Of a stretch of 64,000 nt of DNA, positions 1 to 8,736 are shown in pieces (positions within the stretch are counted from its first letter, which is position 1; every line of letters begins with the position of its first letter). The position numbers were made by a program, and so were the translations under genes. Source of the DNA: Candidatus Bathyarchaeota archaeon (GTDB lineage Archaea > Thermoproteota > Bathyarchaeia > Bathyarchaeales > Bathycorpusculaceae); the NCBI GenBank assembly GCA_026014725.1, contig JAOZHV010000044.1, positions 216,272-280,271 of the forward strand, in the 5' to 3' direction. The notes under the pieces are model-generated. The model saw only the letters and a program-made list of their open reading frames with translations, had not been told where the DNA came from and did not search any database.

Positions 1-186
1 CTTAAAATCAGTGTAGAATTTCAACTCTGCGGCTCTCCTGGTTCTTGGAACGCAGAAAAAACTGTTTAACTCTATTTTAGTTGCTAGTCAAACAACTATT
101 AAAACATGCTTGAAAGCTACCGCAGTAATGGTTACCAGTAGGGAAAGTTAAAAAGTAAGGATGAGTAGTTACAAAATGGTATATTT
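1..186. other. Leading stretch before the first complete gene
   Basis: Frame 1 of the plus strand stays open from the window edge to a TAA at 67-69 (22 codons). This could be the last part of a gene cut off by the window, but the peptide is too short to recognise. The remainder up to 186 is AT-rich and holds no convincing gene. A purine-rich run around 143-164 (including AAGGATGAG) lies too far upstream to be the ribosome site of the TTG start at 187. Confidence 0.3.
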
Positions 187-1518
187 TTGCCAAATCCATG
201 GTTGACTTATATTCTTCTTTTAAATGCTATGAACAGACTAAAGTGGAACGAAAAGAAACTGAAAGATTACCAAAATCTGCAGGTTCGCCGAGTAATTTAC
301 AACGCATTTGAAAACGTGCCTTTTTATCGCCGCATATTCCAAGAAAAAGGCATTCATCCCTCAGACATTCGGGGAATAAACGACCTACATAAAATCCCCA
401 TCTTTAAAAAATCTGATTTAAAAAAGCTACCCTCTCAAGATTTAATCTCAATTAAGAAAAATCTCAGTAGCCTCAAAAAAATTACAACAGGCGGATCTAC
501 AGGAAAGCCCTTCTCTATATACTTAGACAGCAATGAAGATGCATGGCGTAAGGCAATTTATTTACGTGCAAACATTGCATGCGGACAAAAAGCGAAGGAT
601 AAATGGTTTACTATTATTGATGTCCAATACTCTAGTGGAAGAAGCAAGCTCCAAGAACTCTTTGGTTTCTACATTCGGAACATTGTTCCAATCACTCTAG
701 ATAGAGATACAAGATTAAAAATTATTCAAAATCAAAAACCCGATGTATTGGACGGTTTCCCAAGTGCATTATTTCTTCTGGCTAAAGACTACGAACAGAA
801 AGGCGGCGCACCGATTGAGCCTCGGTTGATATTTGGGTCAGGGGAATTAGTGGATAAACACAAAATTTCTTTTCTTCAAAAAATATTCAAAGCACCCTAT
901 CTGGATCAGTTTGGATGCACAGAAATCGACAGGGCAGCTTGGCAATGCGTCAAGCAAGGTGGGTACCATATGGACGTAGATTCAGTAATCATGCAGTTTG
1001 TAGACGAAGAAGGCAACGAAGTTAGTGCTGGTGAAGAAGGAGAAATCGTTTACACAAGCCTTTTCAACTATTCATTTCCCATTCTCAGATATAACATCGA
1101 AGATGTCGGGGTTTCGATTAATGAAAAATGTAGTTGCGGAAATAAACTTCCATTGATGAAGTTGATGATGGGAAGGCAGAACTCGTATTTGGTGTTTCCT
1201 GGTAACCAGATTGTTTCTCCGATTGATTTTATCGAAGTCCTTGGCGCGTTCAAACTTGAGCGGGAAATCGAACAGTACAAGGTTATTCAAGAAAAAATCG
1301 ATTACTTGCGTATAATCATACAAAAAACGAATCCTAACGTAGACGAGAGGAAAATTCGAGAAACTCTCACGGAAAATTTGAAGAAATTCTCAGAAAATCC
1401 ACTGTTAAGAGAAGCGAAATTTTCTTTTGATATAGATTTCGTTGAAGAAATACCTCGGACTTCTAGAGGAAAATTGAATGTAATTTCCTCTAATGTTCCA
1501 ATATCATTCGCTATGTAA
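187..1518 (+). CDS. PaaK/CapK-like adenylate-forming ligase
   Basis: A 443-residue member of the phenylacetate-CoA ligase/CapK branch of AMP-forming enzymes, which activate a carboxylic acid as acyl-AMP and pass it to CoA or another acceptor. The P-loop-like motif TTGGSTGKP sits near residues 100-108. A PILRYNIEDVG segment follows, and a late RTSRGKLN carries the C-terminal lysine used in adenylation. Length is normal for PaaK-like proteins (about 430-450). The start is TTG; the frame is closed by a TAG at 163-165 just upstream. No aromatic-acid degradation genes are nearby, so the substrate is unknown. CapK-type members often belong to surface polysaccharide loci, a possible alternative role. 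Family assignment is firm; substrate is not. Confidence 0.85.
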   Translation: MPNPWLTYILLLNAMNRLKWNEKKLKDYQNLQVRRVIYNAFENVPFYRRIFQEKGIHPSDIRGINDLHKIPIFKKSDLKKLPSQDLISIKKNLSSLKKITTGGSTGKPFSIYLDSNEDAWRKAIYLRANIACGQKAKDKWFTIIDVQYSSGRSKLQELFGFYIRNIVPITLDRDTRLKIIQNQKPDVLDGFPSALFLLAKDYEQKGGAPIEPRLIFGSGELVDKHKISFLQKIFKAPYLDQFGCTEIDRAAWQCVKQGGYHMDVDSVIMQFVDEEGNEVSAGEEGEIVYTSLFNYSFPILRYNIEDVGVSINEKCSCGNKLPLMKLMMGRQNSYLVFPGNQIVSPIDFIEVLGAFKLEREIEQYKVIQEKIDYLRIIIQKTNPNVDERKIRETLTENLKKFSENPLLREAKFSFDIDFVEEIPRTSRGKLNVISSNVPISFAM

Positions 1519-1642
1519 ACAAAACAGCTTACGTTTCATTGCTGCATAAAATCAATTTTTTCAGGCAAAACTTTTACGTGAATAATTTCGTCGCGTCTTG
1601 GAAGATTTTTAAGCAGTCAAGTCCTATTAATAATGAACAACA

Positions 1643-2062
1643 ATGGTATTCAATCACTTTAAATTTTTACACGATTTTTCGGGTAGAAAGGGGTTCGCTG
1701 CCAAGTTTGCCACTATTGCTGTTTTAATATTATTGATTGGTTTGCTGGTTTGGCAGCTTCCTGCAATAACCTCTTTTTTTGAAGAAGTGATTGGAGGGGG
1801 CGCTGAGGACGGGTATTCTACGTTGAGTTTAGTGCCGGGTGTATCCGTTACGTATTCTTATGCCAATGATGCATTTGTTTTTAGTTATCGTATGACACCA
1901 ACAGATGAATCAGGCTTGTTTTACGTAGCCAAAAATGTTGAGCAGACCCGTTCTTTTCCAGCAGTAGCAGGAGCCAAATACTCGGCGCTCGGCTTAGAGA
2001 TGCGGGTGTCTTCGGTGACACCGAATCTTTTAGTTCTTTTAGTGAAACCTATCGCAGAATAG
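1643..2062 (+). CDS. Small membrane-anchored protein of unknown function
   Basis: A 139-residue protein I do not recognise. Residues about 21-40 form one strong hydrophobic segment preceded by basic residues, followed by an acidic glycine-rich linker and a roughly 85-residue beta-rich domain. This is the layout of a single-pass protein with its C-terminal domain outside the membrane. The ATG at 1643 has no good ribosome site. The gene is followed 132 bases later by apgM in the same direction, but nothing ties their functions together. The last residues (LLVLLVKPIAE) are again hydrophobic and probably form a core strand. Confidence 0.55.
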   Translation: MVFNHFKFLHDFSGRKGFAAKFATIAVLILLIGLLVWQLPAITSFFEEVIGGGAEDGYSTLSLVPGVSVTYSYANDAFVFSYRMTPTDESGLFYVAKNVEQTRSFPAVAGAKYSALGLEMRVSSVTPNLLVLLVKPIAE

Positions 2063-2194
2063 CCCCCACCGTTCGTGAAATTTCTAAAATCTGGCGCTAA
2101 GCAGATAAATACACGGTTACACTATTCAATGAAACATAAAAAAAGCAGGGTTCAGGCTGGTACCCTTGGAAAAACGCTTGGAGCAAAGAGCTAA

Positions 2195-3409
2195 ATGAAA
2201 TATTTACTGGTTGTCGGAGACGGCATGGCAGATTACCCAGTGCCAGAACTAGGCAACAAAACGCCGCTTCAGGTGGCACGCAAGCCACACATGGACTCCA
2301 TAGCCGCCAAAGGTAGAAACGGGCTAATCAAAACCGTGCCTGACGAATGCACGCCCGGCTCAGATGTGGCTATTTGTTCAGTTCTAGGTTATGACCCAAA
2401 AATCTACTGCACAGGCAGAGGCGCGCTAGAAGCACCATCCAGAGGCATAGAGTTGGCAGAGAATGATGCGGCTTACAGGTGCAACCTTATAACCGAAAAC
2501 AACGGTGAAATTGCTGATTATTCGGCAGGTCACATAACCACTGCAGAAGCAGCCAAACTCATAGAAGCAGTAAAGAAAGAATTCGCGAAGATAAATGGCA
2601 TCGAGTTCTATGTGGGCTTAGATTACAGACACTTTTTGATACTGCGAAACTTCCCCAACCCAGAGCTTATCGAGTGTACGCCGCCACACGATGCTATCGG
2701 AGAAAAGGTTTCAGCGGCTCTGCCAAAAGCGAAATCACCCAAGGCCGAAAGCACTGCACAAATGCTCCGAGACCTGATTAACTGTTCTAGAGGAATTCTA
2801 AAGTCGCATCCTGTGAACCTTGCAAGAGTAAAAGCAGGCAAAAACCCAGGCAACCTAATTTGGCCATGGGGCGGCGGCAAAAAACCCTCCATGCCCACGC
2901 TAAAAGAAAAGTACCTTGTAAAGTCAGCGGTCATCTCTGCGGTTGATTTAGTGAAGGGCATTGGAACTTACGCTGGCATGCAAATTATCACGGTTCCTGG
3001 AGCCACGGGCTTGTACAATACTAACTATGAGGGCAAAGCAGACGCGGCGCTAAAAGCCCTAAAGGACAATGATTTGGTTTTTGTGCATGTTGAGGCACCA
3101 GACGAAGCGGGGCACGTTAAGGATTACAAGCTGAAAGTGAAAACAATCGAGGACTTAGACAAACGGCTACTCGGCAGAATTCTCGACGGCATCAGAGAGC
3201 CATGTGCGGTGGCAATTTTGCCAGACCACCCTACGCCTCTAAAAATCGGTACGCACACACGTGACCCTGTGCCTTTTGCCATCGCATCGCCCAACCTGAA
3301 GCCTGACGGCGTTAAAGCATTCGATGAGGAATCAGCCAAGAAGGGCGCCTTCGGCTTGATTGAGAATGACTTTTTACTTTCTCTTTTCATTTCTTCAGCG
3401 AAAAATTAG
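2195..3409 (+). CDS. apgM: 2,3-bisphosphoglycerate-independent phosphoglycerate mutase, archaeal type
   Basis: Interconverts 3- and 2-phosphoglycerate in glycolysis/gluconeogenesis in the cytosol. It belongs to the alkaline-phosphatase-like metalloenzyme superfamily. The N-terminal VVGDGMADYPV supplies a metal ligand. TPGSDVA (near residue 53) holds the serine that carries the phosphoryl intermediate. The C-terminal LPDHPTP and GTHTRDPVP segments supply the remaining metal-binding Asp and His residues. The length of 404 residues matches archaeal ApgM (about 400-415). The start ATG directly precedes the conserved KYLLVVGDG strand. The gene ends in TAG and overlaps the convergent gene at 3387-3710 by 23 bases. 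Confidence 0.95.
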   Translation: MKYLLVVGDGMADYPVPELGNKTPLQVARKPHMDSIAAKGRNGLIKTVPDECTPGSDVAICSVLGYDPKIYCTGRGALEAPSRGIELAENDAAYRCNLITENNGEIADYSAGHITTAEAAKLIEAVKKEFAKINGIEFYVGLDYRHFLILRNFPNPELIECTPPHDAIGEKVSAALPKAKSPKAESTAQMLRDLINCSRGILKSHPVNLARVKAGKNPGNLIWPWGGGKKPSMPTLKEKYLVKSAVISAVDLVKGIGTYAGMQIITVPGATGLYNTNYEGKADAALKALKDNDLVFVHVEAPDEAGHVKDYKLKVKTIEDLDKRLLGRILDGIREPCAVAILPDHPTPLKIGTHTRDPVPFAIASPNLKPDGVKAFDEESAKKGAFGLIENDFLLSLFISSAKN

Positions 3410-3710
3410 TTAGCTTGCAATCTGCTTTTGAGTCGATGTCTTTTAAACGTTTGTTTATAACCTCTTTGATTTCAGGGTCATCTTCATGGCGGGCGGCTTC
3501 GGTTAGAAGTTTTTTTGCTACGTAGAAGCTTTTTTCTCCAAAGAGTTTAGCGAATTTGCTTGAGCGTTTTTCCAATAGGCGAAAGTAGCGTGGCAGGATG
3601 CACACGAAGTTTAACGGGTAGCGTTTGCTTTTGTCTAGGTCTACTACGACTAGTTGGACGCGGTCGAATGGTTGGTTACCTTTTTTTATGGCGCATAGTT
3701 TTAGGTTCAT
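3387..3710 (-). CDS. Conserved-looking hypothetical protein
   Basis: A 107-residue protein, basic and mostly alpha-helical in its second half, with a beta-rich N-terminus. No motif lets me name a function. The initiating ATG and the well-behaved composition argue for a real gene, although its 3' end overlaps apgM by 23 bases on the opposite strand. The C-terminal 40 residues are charged and may form a helical hairpin. Confidence 0.55.
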   Translation of the reverse strand: MNLKLCAIKKGNQPFDRVQLVVVDLDKSKRYPLNFVCILPRYFRLLEKRSSKFAKLFGEKSFYVAKKLLTEAARHEDDPEIKEVINKRLKDIDSKADCKLTNFSLKK

Positions 3711-3863
3711 TTTGCCCCTCGAGCCATTGTTAACTTCTTAAGTTTGTGGTAATTATAGGTGCAACTCTTTATCATCCTTTCAAGAACCCGCGTCATATTA
3801 ACGTTCCTAAAAACCGACACAAATCGTCAGGGAAAAACTTCAGTAAAATAGCGCTCTGTTCTG

Positions 3864-4271
3864 TCAGAGTTGAATTCGTTTTATCTCCTTTACAACATCA
3901 ATATCTTTATCGTCGCTTATGATACTGTTTAATTTTCTATCGGCTGCTGAAGCGATATGGATAGAATCCCTAGGAGACAAGTTATATTTAGTCATAAGCG
4001 ATTGAGCTTGGCTCAAAATGTTTTCATCCACGCTGATGAATTCTAGGTTGAGGAACCCTAACAATTTTTGACCTTGACTTATTGCTTCACTCATCCCCAT
4101 AGTTTTCCGAACTACCCAAACGACTTCATCCCAAGTCAAAGTTGATGTGTACGCATGCAGTTTGCCGCTCTCTATATTTATCAAAATTTCTTTAGCTTTC
4201 TTTACTTTAGGCTCTACATCAGCAGTGTACAAAATTGGATACAGGAATACGTTAGAATCAACGTAGGCCAT
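3864..4271 (-). CDS. vapC: VapC-type PIN-domain ribonuclease toxin
   Basis: A 135-residue PIN domain. The acidic residues expected for metal-dependent RNA cleavage are visible: Asp in YVDSNVFLYP at the N-terminus, Glu in TWDEVVWV, Asp in SPRDSIHIASA, and Asp in IISDDKDID near the C-terminus. It is translated after the antitoxin gene and overlaps it by 14 bases (4258-4271), the usual arrangement of a VapBC toxin-antitoxin pair. The target RNA cannot be told from sequence. Confidence 0.9.
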   Translation of the reverse strand: MAYVDSNVFLYPILYTADVEPKVKKAKEILINIESGKLHAYTSTLTWDEVVWVVRKTMGMSEAISQGQKLLGFLNLEFISVDENILSQAQSLMTKYNLSPRDSIHIASAADRKLNSIISDDKDIDVVKEIKRIQL

Positions 4272-4509
4272 GGCGCTCTTCGACTTCTGAAGTGATTAAC
4301 TCTTTAATATTCACTCGTTTTTTTAGCTTCGGAGAAGCGGTACTTATGAAGTATTCAGTATAGCTACCTTTAACTTGAGGCTTCTTGATTACAATTTCTT
4401 GATCTCTCAATTCAAGGGTTACTTCAACGCCGGGCTTTAATCCAAGGGCTTCTCGCATTCGTTTAGGGATTACAACTTGTCCCTTTTGTCCAACATTTTT
4501 TGTGGGCAT
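4258..4509 (-). CDS. vapB: AbrB/MazE-fold antitoxin VapB
   Basis: An 83-residue protein. Its first 45 residues are a SpoVT/AbrB DNA-binding hairpin (GQKGQVVIPKRMREALGL, then PGVEVTLELRDQEIVI). Its C-terminal half is the variable toxin-neutralising tail. As in other VapB proteins it should dimerise, bind its own promoter and mask the VapC active site. A GGTGG ribosome site lies just before the ATG, and an AT-rich TATA-like stretch (GTATAATTA) lies about 15-25 bases upstream, so the leader is very short. Confidence 0.9.
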   Translation of the reverse strand: MPTKNVGQKGQVVIPKRMREALGLKPGVEVTLELRDQEIVIKKPQVKGSYTEYFISTASPKLKKRVNIKELITSEVEERHGLR

Positions 4510-4613
4510 TTTGTTCCACCAATTAATTATACATTCTTACCAATAAGTATTACTTTTACTTTTTAAGCTTTAATAGGTGTTTCGCCGATTTTCCAGTTTA
4601 GCCGTGGTCTACA

Positions 4614-5885
4614 ATGGAAGAGCAAGAATCCCGAAAGCTTAAGCGTTCAATTGGCTTGTGGAGCGCCGTTGCCATAAACGTTGGCGCAATCATAGGCGGC
4701 GGAATCTTTGTTGTCACAGGCATCGTCGCGGGTTACGCTGGTTCAGCGCTTGTCATATCCATGATAATCGCAGGCATCATAGCCTTCATTACTGCCACGA
4801 GTTTTGCAAGGCTGACGGCGTGGCAGCCCGTGGAAGGTAGCGTGTACGAGTATGGGCGGCAGTTGGTTTCGCCTTATGCTGGGTTTTTGGCAGGGTGGAT
4901 GTGGATAGTCGCAAACACGTTCACGGGCGCGGCTGTTTCGCTTGGGTTTGCATATTACTTAACATCAGCGTTTCCTAGTTTGCCTACAAACGTGGTCGCC
5001 GCAGTTTTGTGCTTAATGTTTACAGGTTTGAATTTGGTTGGCGCAAAAGAATCGGCAAGCGTAAACAACGTTTTGGTCGCAATCAAGCTTTTAGTGTTAG
5101 CTTTTTTTGTGGCTTTCGGCGTTTTCCACGTTTCTGCAGGCAATTTTTTGCCGTTTGAGCCGCTGACCAGCGGCGTTCTGTATGGAACTTTTTTTATTTT
5201 CTTTGCTTACGGAGGATTTGCAAGAATCGCCGTTCTTGCCGAGGAAGTGAAGGATGCTAAACGTAATGTGCCTCTGGCGATGCTTTTGTCCCTTGGAATC
5301 TCGATGGTAATTTATGTTTTAGTCGGCTTGATTGCTGTAGGCTTAGTTGGGGCTGGCGCACTTGCAAGTTCTGGTTCGCCTTTGAGTGAAGCAATTAGCG
5401 TTACAGGAAACCCGCTTGCTGTTCAAGTTGTGGCCATCGGCGGTTTAGTAGCGACTGCTAGCGTGTTGTTGACGGCGATTTTGGGTGTTTCGCGGATGGC
5501 GTTTTCTATGGCAAGACGCAACGATTTACCCTCTGCTTTGGCACGACTGCACAGAAGGTTTTTCACGCCTTACTACGCGATTTTGGCGACAGGATTAGTA
5601 ATGGCGGGTTTAGTGCTGTTTGTAGATTTAACTAGGGTTGTGGCAATTAGTACCTTTGCGCTTCTCTTTAACTATTCAATAACTAACATTTCAGCGTTCA
5701 AACTAAAAAACAACGGTCGGCAGAAGATTCTGCCTTTGCTCGGTTTGGCAACGTGCATTATGCTTTTGTTATTTATTCTGTTTGCGTCTGTTGAAGCTTG
5801 GTTGGCTGGAGTTATCTTTTTAATGGTTGGCACAGCGTACTATTTCGTGCGGAAAAGGTTAGCGTCCGATAAAATGCATGTTTAG
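4614..5885 (+). CDS. APC-superfamily amino acid permease
   Basis: A 423-residue polytopic membrane protein with about 12 hydrophobic segments. The first transmembrane segment contains the glycine-rich substrate-binding signature GAIIGGGIFVVTG typical of the amino acid-polyamine-organocation family. The following EYGRQLVSPYAGFLAGW and SRMAFSMARRNDLP segments are also typical. It is probably a proton- or sodium-coupled amino acid transporter; substrate unknown. The start ATG is followed by a charged cytoplasmic N-terminus. The gene stands alone, reads toward the HAD gene 52 bases downstream, and ends in TAG. Confidence 0.9.
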   Translation: MEEQESRKLKRSIGLWSAVAINVGAIIGGGIFVVTGIVAGYAGSALVISMIIAGIIAFITATSFARLTAWQPVEGSVYEYGRQLVSPYAGFLAGWMWIVANTFTGAAVSLGFAYYLTSAFPSLPTNVVAAVLCLMFTGLNLVGAKESASVNNVLVAIKLLVLAFFVAFGVFHVSAGNFLPFEPLTSGVLYGTFFIFFAYGGFARIAVLAEEVKDAKRNVPLAMLLSLGISMVIYVLVGLIAVGLVGAGALASSGSPLSEAISVTGNPLAVQVVAIGGLVATASVLLTAILGVSRMAFSMARRNDLPSALARLHRRFFTPYYAILATGLVMAGLVLFVDLTRVVAISTFALLFNYSITNISAFKLKNNGRQKILPLLGLATCIMLLLFILFASVEAWLAGVIFLMVGTAYYFVRKRLASDKMHV

Positions 5886-5937
5886 GGTGCGATAAGAATT
5901 TTAAGCTTTATCAAGACTTAGTGTTAGGAATTTCCAG

Positions 5938-6657
5938 ATGCCCATTAAAGCTGTTCTGTTTGACATGTTCGATACCCTCATGCTTATCGAGAGAAATCAT
6001 GAGTTCTACAGTCCTTCACTTATGAGAATGTACCGTTACCTAAACAATCACGGCATCAATGTTCCCTTTGAAGAATTCAATCAAGCCTACATCAAAGCGC
6101 GAGATGAACTCTATGCTAAAGCAGACGCAAACTTGGAAGAACCACACTTTAACGTTCGCATTTCTGACGCACTAAAAAGTTTAGGCTACAACTACGATGT
6201 CTCCAACCCCATTGTGACTGGAGCGACAAGCGAGTTCTGTGAAGAATTCATGAAGTTCGTACGAATAGACAGCGATGCTGAGGCAATACTAAAGATTCTG
6301 CATGGAAAATACAAGCTGGGTTTGGTTTCTAACTTTGCCATCCCCGAATGCGTTCTCAAACTGCTCAAAACCAGCCACATAGACCACTTCTTTGATGTAA
6401 TCGTGATTTCGGGGGCAATTAACAAGCGCAAACCAAGCCCAGAAATCTTCCAAACCGCACTTAAGATGCTTGGCGTTTCGGTGGATGAAACGGTTTTCGT
6501 CGGCGACACCATTGACGCGGATATAGAGGGACCTAAAGCGGTTGGCATGAAGGCGATTTACATTGAACGCCGCATCCAGAAAAAGTCTGAAAAGTACTGC
6601 CCCGACCAAGTTATAAAGAGCCTAAGCGCATTAGCATCAGCGCTCGATAATTGCTGA
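5938..6657 (+). CDS. HAD-superfamily hydrolase
   Basis: A 239-residue phosphatase-like protein. Motif I is FDMFDTL (nucleophilic Asp, then the acid/base Asp two residues on). Motif II is the VSNF region around residue 127. Motif III is the Lys in NKRKPSP, and motif IV is VGDTIDADIEG. A helical cap of about 90 residues lies between motifs I and II, as in the haloacid-dehalogenase/phosphoglycolate-phosphatase subgroup. The substrate cannot be predicted. It may be co-transcribed with the permease upstream (52-base gap). Confidence 0.88.
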   Translation: MPIKAVLFDMFDTLMLIERNHEFYSPSLMRMYRYLNNHGINVPFEEFNQAYIKARDELYAKADANLEEPHFNVRISDALKSLGYNYDVSNPIVTGATSEFCEEFMKFVRIDSDAEAILKILHGKYKLGLVSNFAIPECVLKLLKTSHIDHFFDVIVISGAINKRKPSPEIFQTALKMLGVSVDETVFVGDTIDADIEGPKAVGMKAIYIERRIQKKSEKYCPDQVIKSLSALASALDNC

Positions 6658-6713
6658 GTTTCATTGTAGTCATCGTTTAAGCATTAAAGTGTTAACACAC
6701 GCCAAAAAACATG

Positions 6714-6722
6714 TATATAAAA
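6714..6722 (+). promoter_or_regulatory. TATA box of the Smc5/6-like operon
   Basis: TATATAAAA lies 92 bases before the SMC start codon and is preceded by A-rich sequence (CCAAAAAACATG) that could act as a BRE. Transcription would begin near 6745, giving a leader of about 70 bases. Confidence 0.5.
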
Positions 6723-6813
6723 GCCTGATTTTCAGCGCAAACATGCCTAATTAGTTAAATAAGAGAGTCTTCACACTACTATTTTCCACATCAAAAGGCA
6801 AAAGTAATCAATA

Positions 6814-8736
6814 ATGCTTATCCAAGAGCTGATCCTTGAAAACTTCATGAGTTACGAGTACGCCAGAGTACCCCTAAAACAAGGCGTAAACGTAATCGGC
6901 GGACCAAACGGAGCAGGAAAATCCTCACTTCTTTTGGCAATCTCCGTTGGCTTGGGACAATCCTACACGGAACGCTCCAGAAAACTAAGCGACTTAATAC
7001 GCTGGGGACAAGACCAAGCCCGAGTAACACTCATCCTCGACAACAGCAAGATGGGCAACAAACGCCCCGTAGCCAAATACCAAAAAGACCAACTCTTCCT
7101 AACCCGCATTTTACGCCGAGACGGCAAGTACTGGTTTGAACTCGAAAACCGAGCCGTTGGCAAACAAGACGTTGAACGCTTGCTCGGCAAGTTCGGCGTT
7201 GACCCCGACAACATGCTAATCATAATGCACCAAAACATGGTGGAACAATTCAGCGTTCTCAGCAACACGGAAAAATTGCGCATGGTTGAAGCCGCAGTCG
7301 GCTTAGAACCTTTCCGAGAAAACGTAGTGCAAGCCAAAACCAAACTGATGCGCATCCTAAGCCAAGAAGAATCCGTCAGCAAACTCCTCGAACAAGCCCA
7401 ACAAACCCTCAATTACTGGCACGAACAATACGAGAAATACCAACAAAAAAAGCAACTGCAACTCAAACGGCGATTCTTAGACCGTGAACTCGTTTGGGCA
7501 GAAGTCGAAAGACGCGAAAGCACCGTTAAGGGTTTGCAGGCAAGCTTTAACAAGACTCAGCAAGCACTGGGCAAGATTGAGGACGAGTGGCAAGCGGCAA
7601 TCAGCCAAATTGATGCCCAACAAACCCAACAGCAATCCCTCAGAGGAGAAATCAAATCACTGTTTGATGAGCGCTTAAGCTTGGAACGTGAAATAGCACA
7701 AAACGAATCCGTCTTATCGCTGATTACTCAGCTGTTGAGTGAAACCCAAGTTATTGAAAATCAAATTTCAAACCCAAGCCAACTCAAACTGCTACGGAGC
7801 GAGAACCTAAAAGAAATGCTGGAAAACTCTAAGCAACAAATCGAAAGGGCAAACGAGCAAGTGAAAGAAAACCAAACCAAACTGCTCAATTTGGAAGATT
7901 CCACTGACAAAGTAACTGCGCAAGCCTTAGAGAAGCGCGTGAGCCTTGCCTTGCTAGAGTTCAAAAAAGCCAGCACAATTGCAGATTTAAAAAGCGTTGA
8001 AGAATCCCTAAAAGAAGCACAAGAAGCACTAAACACGGCAATCCAGAAAGCACAAGAATCGGGCGAACGCATTGCAGTCCTCAAAAGCGCCAACGATGTT
8101 TTGGATGAAATCCGCTTAACTGAGGGGCACTTAGCGGCGCTCTCTGATGTTTCAGAAGACATCGAACGCCAATACGAATCCTACTCAAAACTCTACTTAG
8201 AACTCAAAGAAAAAGCCGCACTAGTAGCAGAGAACCGAGAGAAAACGCTCGAGGAAGTCAGAACCCGCATGCAAGCATGGCACAGCGTAATGGAGAGCCT
8301 GCTTGAACGCGTCAACATAGAGTACCAAAAAATCATGAGCCAAACGCTTGCGTCGGGCGAAGTGCAGCTCTCAAACACTCAAGACATTGAAACCGCAGGC
8401 TTAGAAATCTATGTGGGATTCAAGGGCGGCAAACCCGTGGCACTGGACGCTTACACGCAAAGCGGAGGAGAACGAACAACAGCTACTATGGCTTTCCTCT
8501 TAGCCCTCCAACAGCACGTGCGTTCGTCGTTCCGAGCAGTAGACGAGTACGACATCCACATGGACCCGAAAAACCGCGAGATGATTGCGAAAGTTCTGGT
8601 TTCTATCATTAAGGATGCGAGTGCTCAGTACGTGGTGATTACGCCCAGCCAAATCACTTTTGCCCAGCAAGATGCCAACGTCATCACGGTTCAGAACATT
8701 GAAGGCAAATCAGTCGTGCGTGAGGTAACCGCCTAA
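6814..8736 (+). CDS. Short SMC-family ATPase resembling Smc5/Smc6 heads
   Basis: A 640-residue ABC ATPase of the SMC/Rad50 class, predicted to bind and move DNA using ATP. Walker A is GPNGAGKSS (residues 30-38), the ABC signature SGGERT is at 550-555, and Walker B/D-loop is FRAVDEYDIHMDPKNR with the catalytic Asp-Glu at 577-578. Three features resemble eukaryotic Smc5/Smc6 more than Smc1-4 or Rad50: the opening LENFMSYEYA, the LLLAISVGLGQ after Walker A, and a DEYDIHMD D-loop (Smc6 has DEFDVFMD). Coiled coil spans roughly residues 170-500, but there is no globular hinge and no Rad50 zinc-hook CxxC. The protein is about half the size of a usual SMC. Its stop overlaps the next start (TAATG), so it is translationally coupled to a kleisin-like and a KITE-like gene. 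Family is sure; subfamily is inferred. Confidence 0.85.
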   Translation: MLIQELILENFMSYEYARVPLKQGVNVIGGPNGAGKSSLLLAISVGLGQSYTERSRKLSDLIRWGQDQARVTLILDNSKMGNKRPVAKYQKDQLFLTRILRRDGKYWFELENRAVGKQDVERLLGKFGVDPDNMLIIMHQNMVEQFSVLSNTEKLRMVEAAVGLEPFRENVVQAKTKLMRILSQEESVSKLLEQAQQTLNYWHEQYEKYQQKKQLQLKRRFLDRELVWAEVERRESTVKGLQASFNKTQQALGKIEDEWQAAISQIDAQQTQQQSLRGEIKSLFDERLSLEREIAQNESVLSLITQLLSETQVIENQISNPSQLKLLRSENLKEMLENSKQQIERANEQVKENQTKLLNLEDSTDKVTAQALEKRVSLALLEFKKASTIADLKSVEESLKEAQEALNTAIQKAQESGERIAVLKSANDVLDEIRLTEGHLAALSDVSEDIERQYESYSKLYLELKEKAALVAENREKTLEEVRTRMQAWHSVMESLLERVNIEYQKIMSQTLASGEVQLSNTQDIETAGLEIYVGFKGGKPVALDAYTQSGGERTTATMAFLLALQQHVRSSFRAVDEYDIHMDPKNREMIAKVLVSIIKDASAQYVVITPSQITFAQQDANVITVQNIEGKSVVREVTA

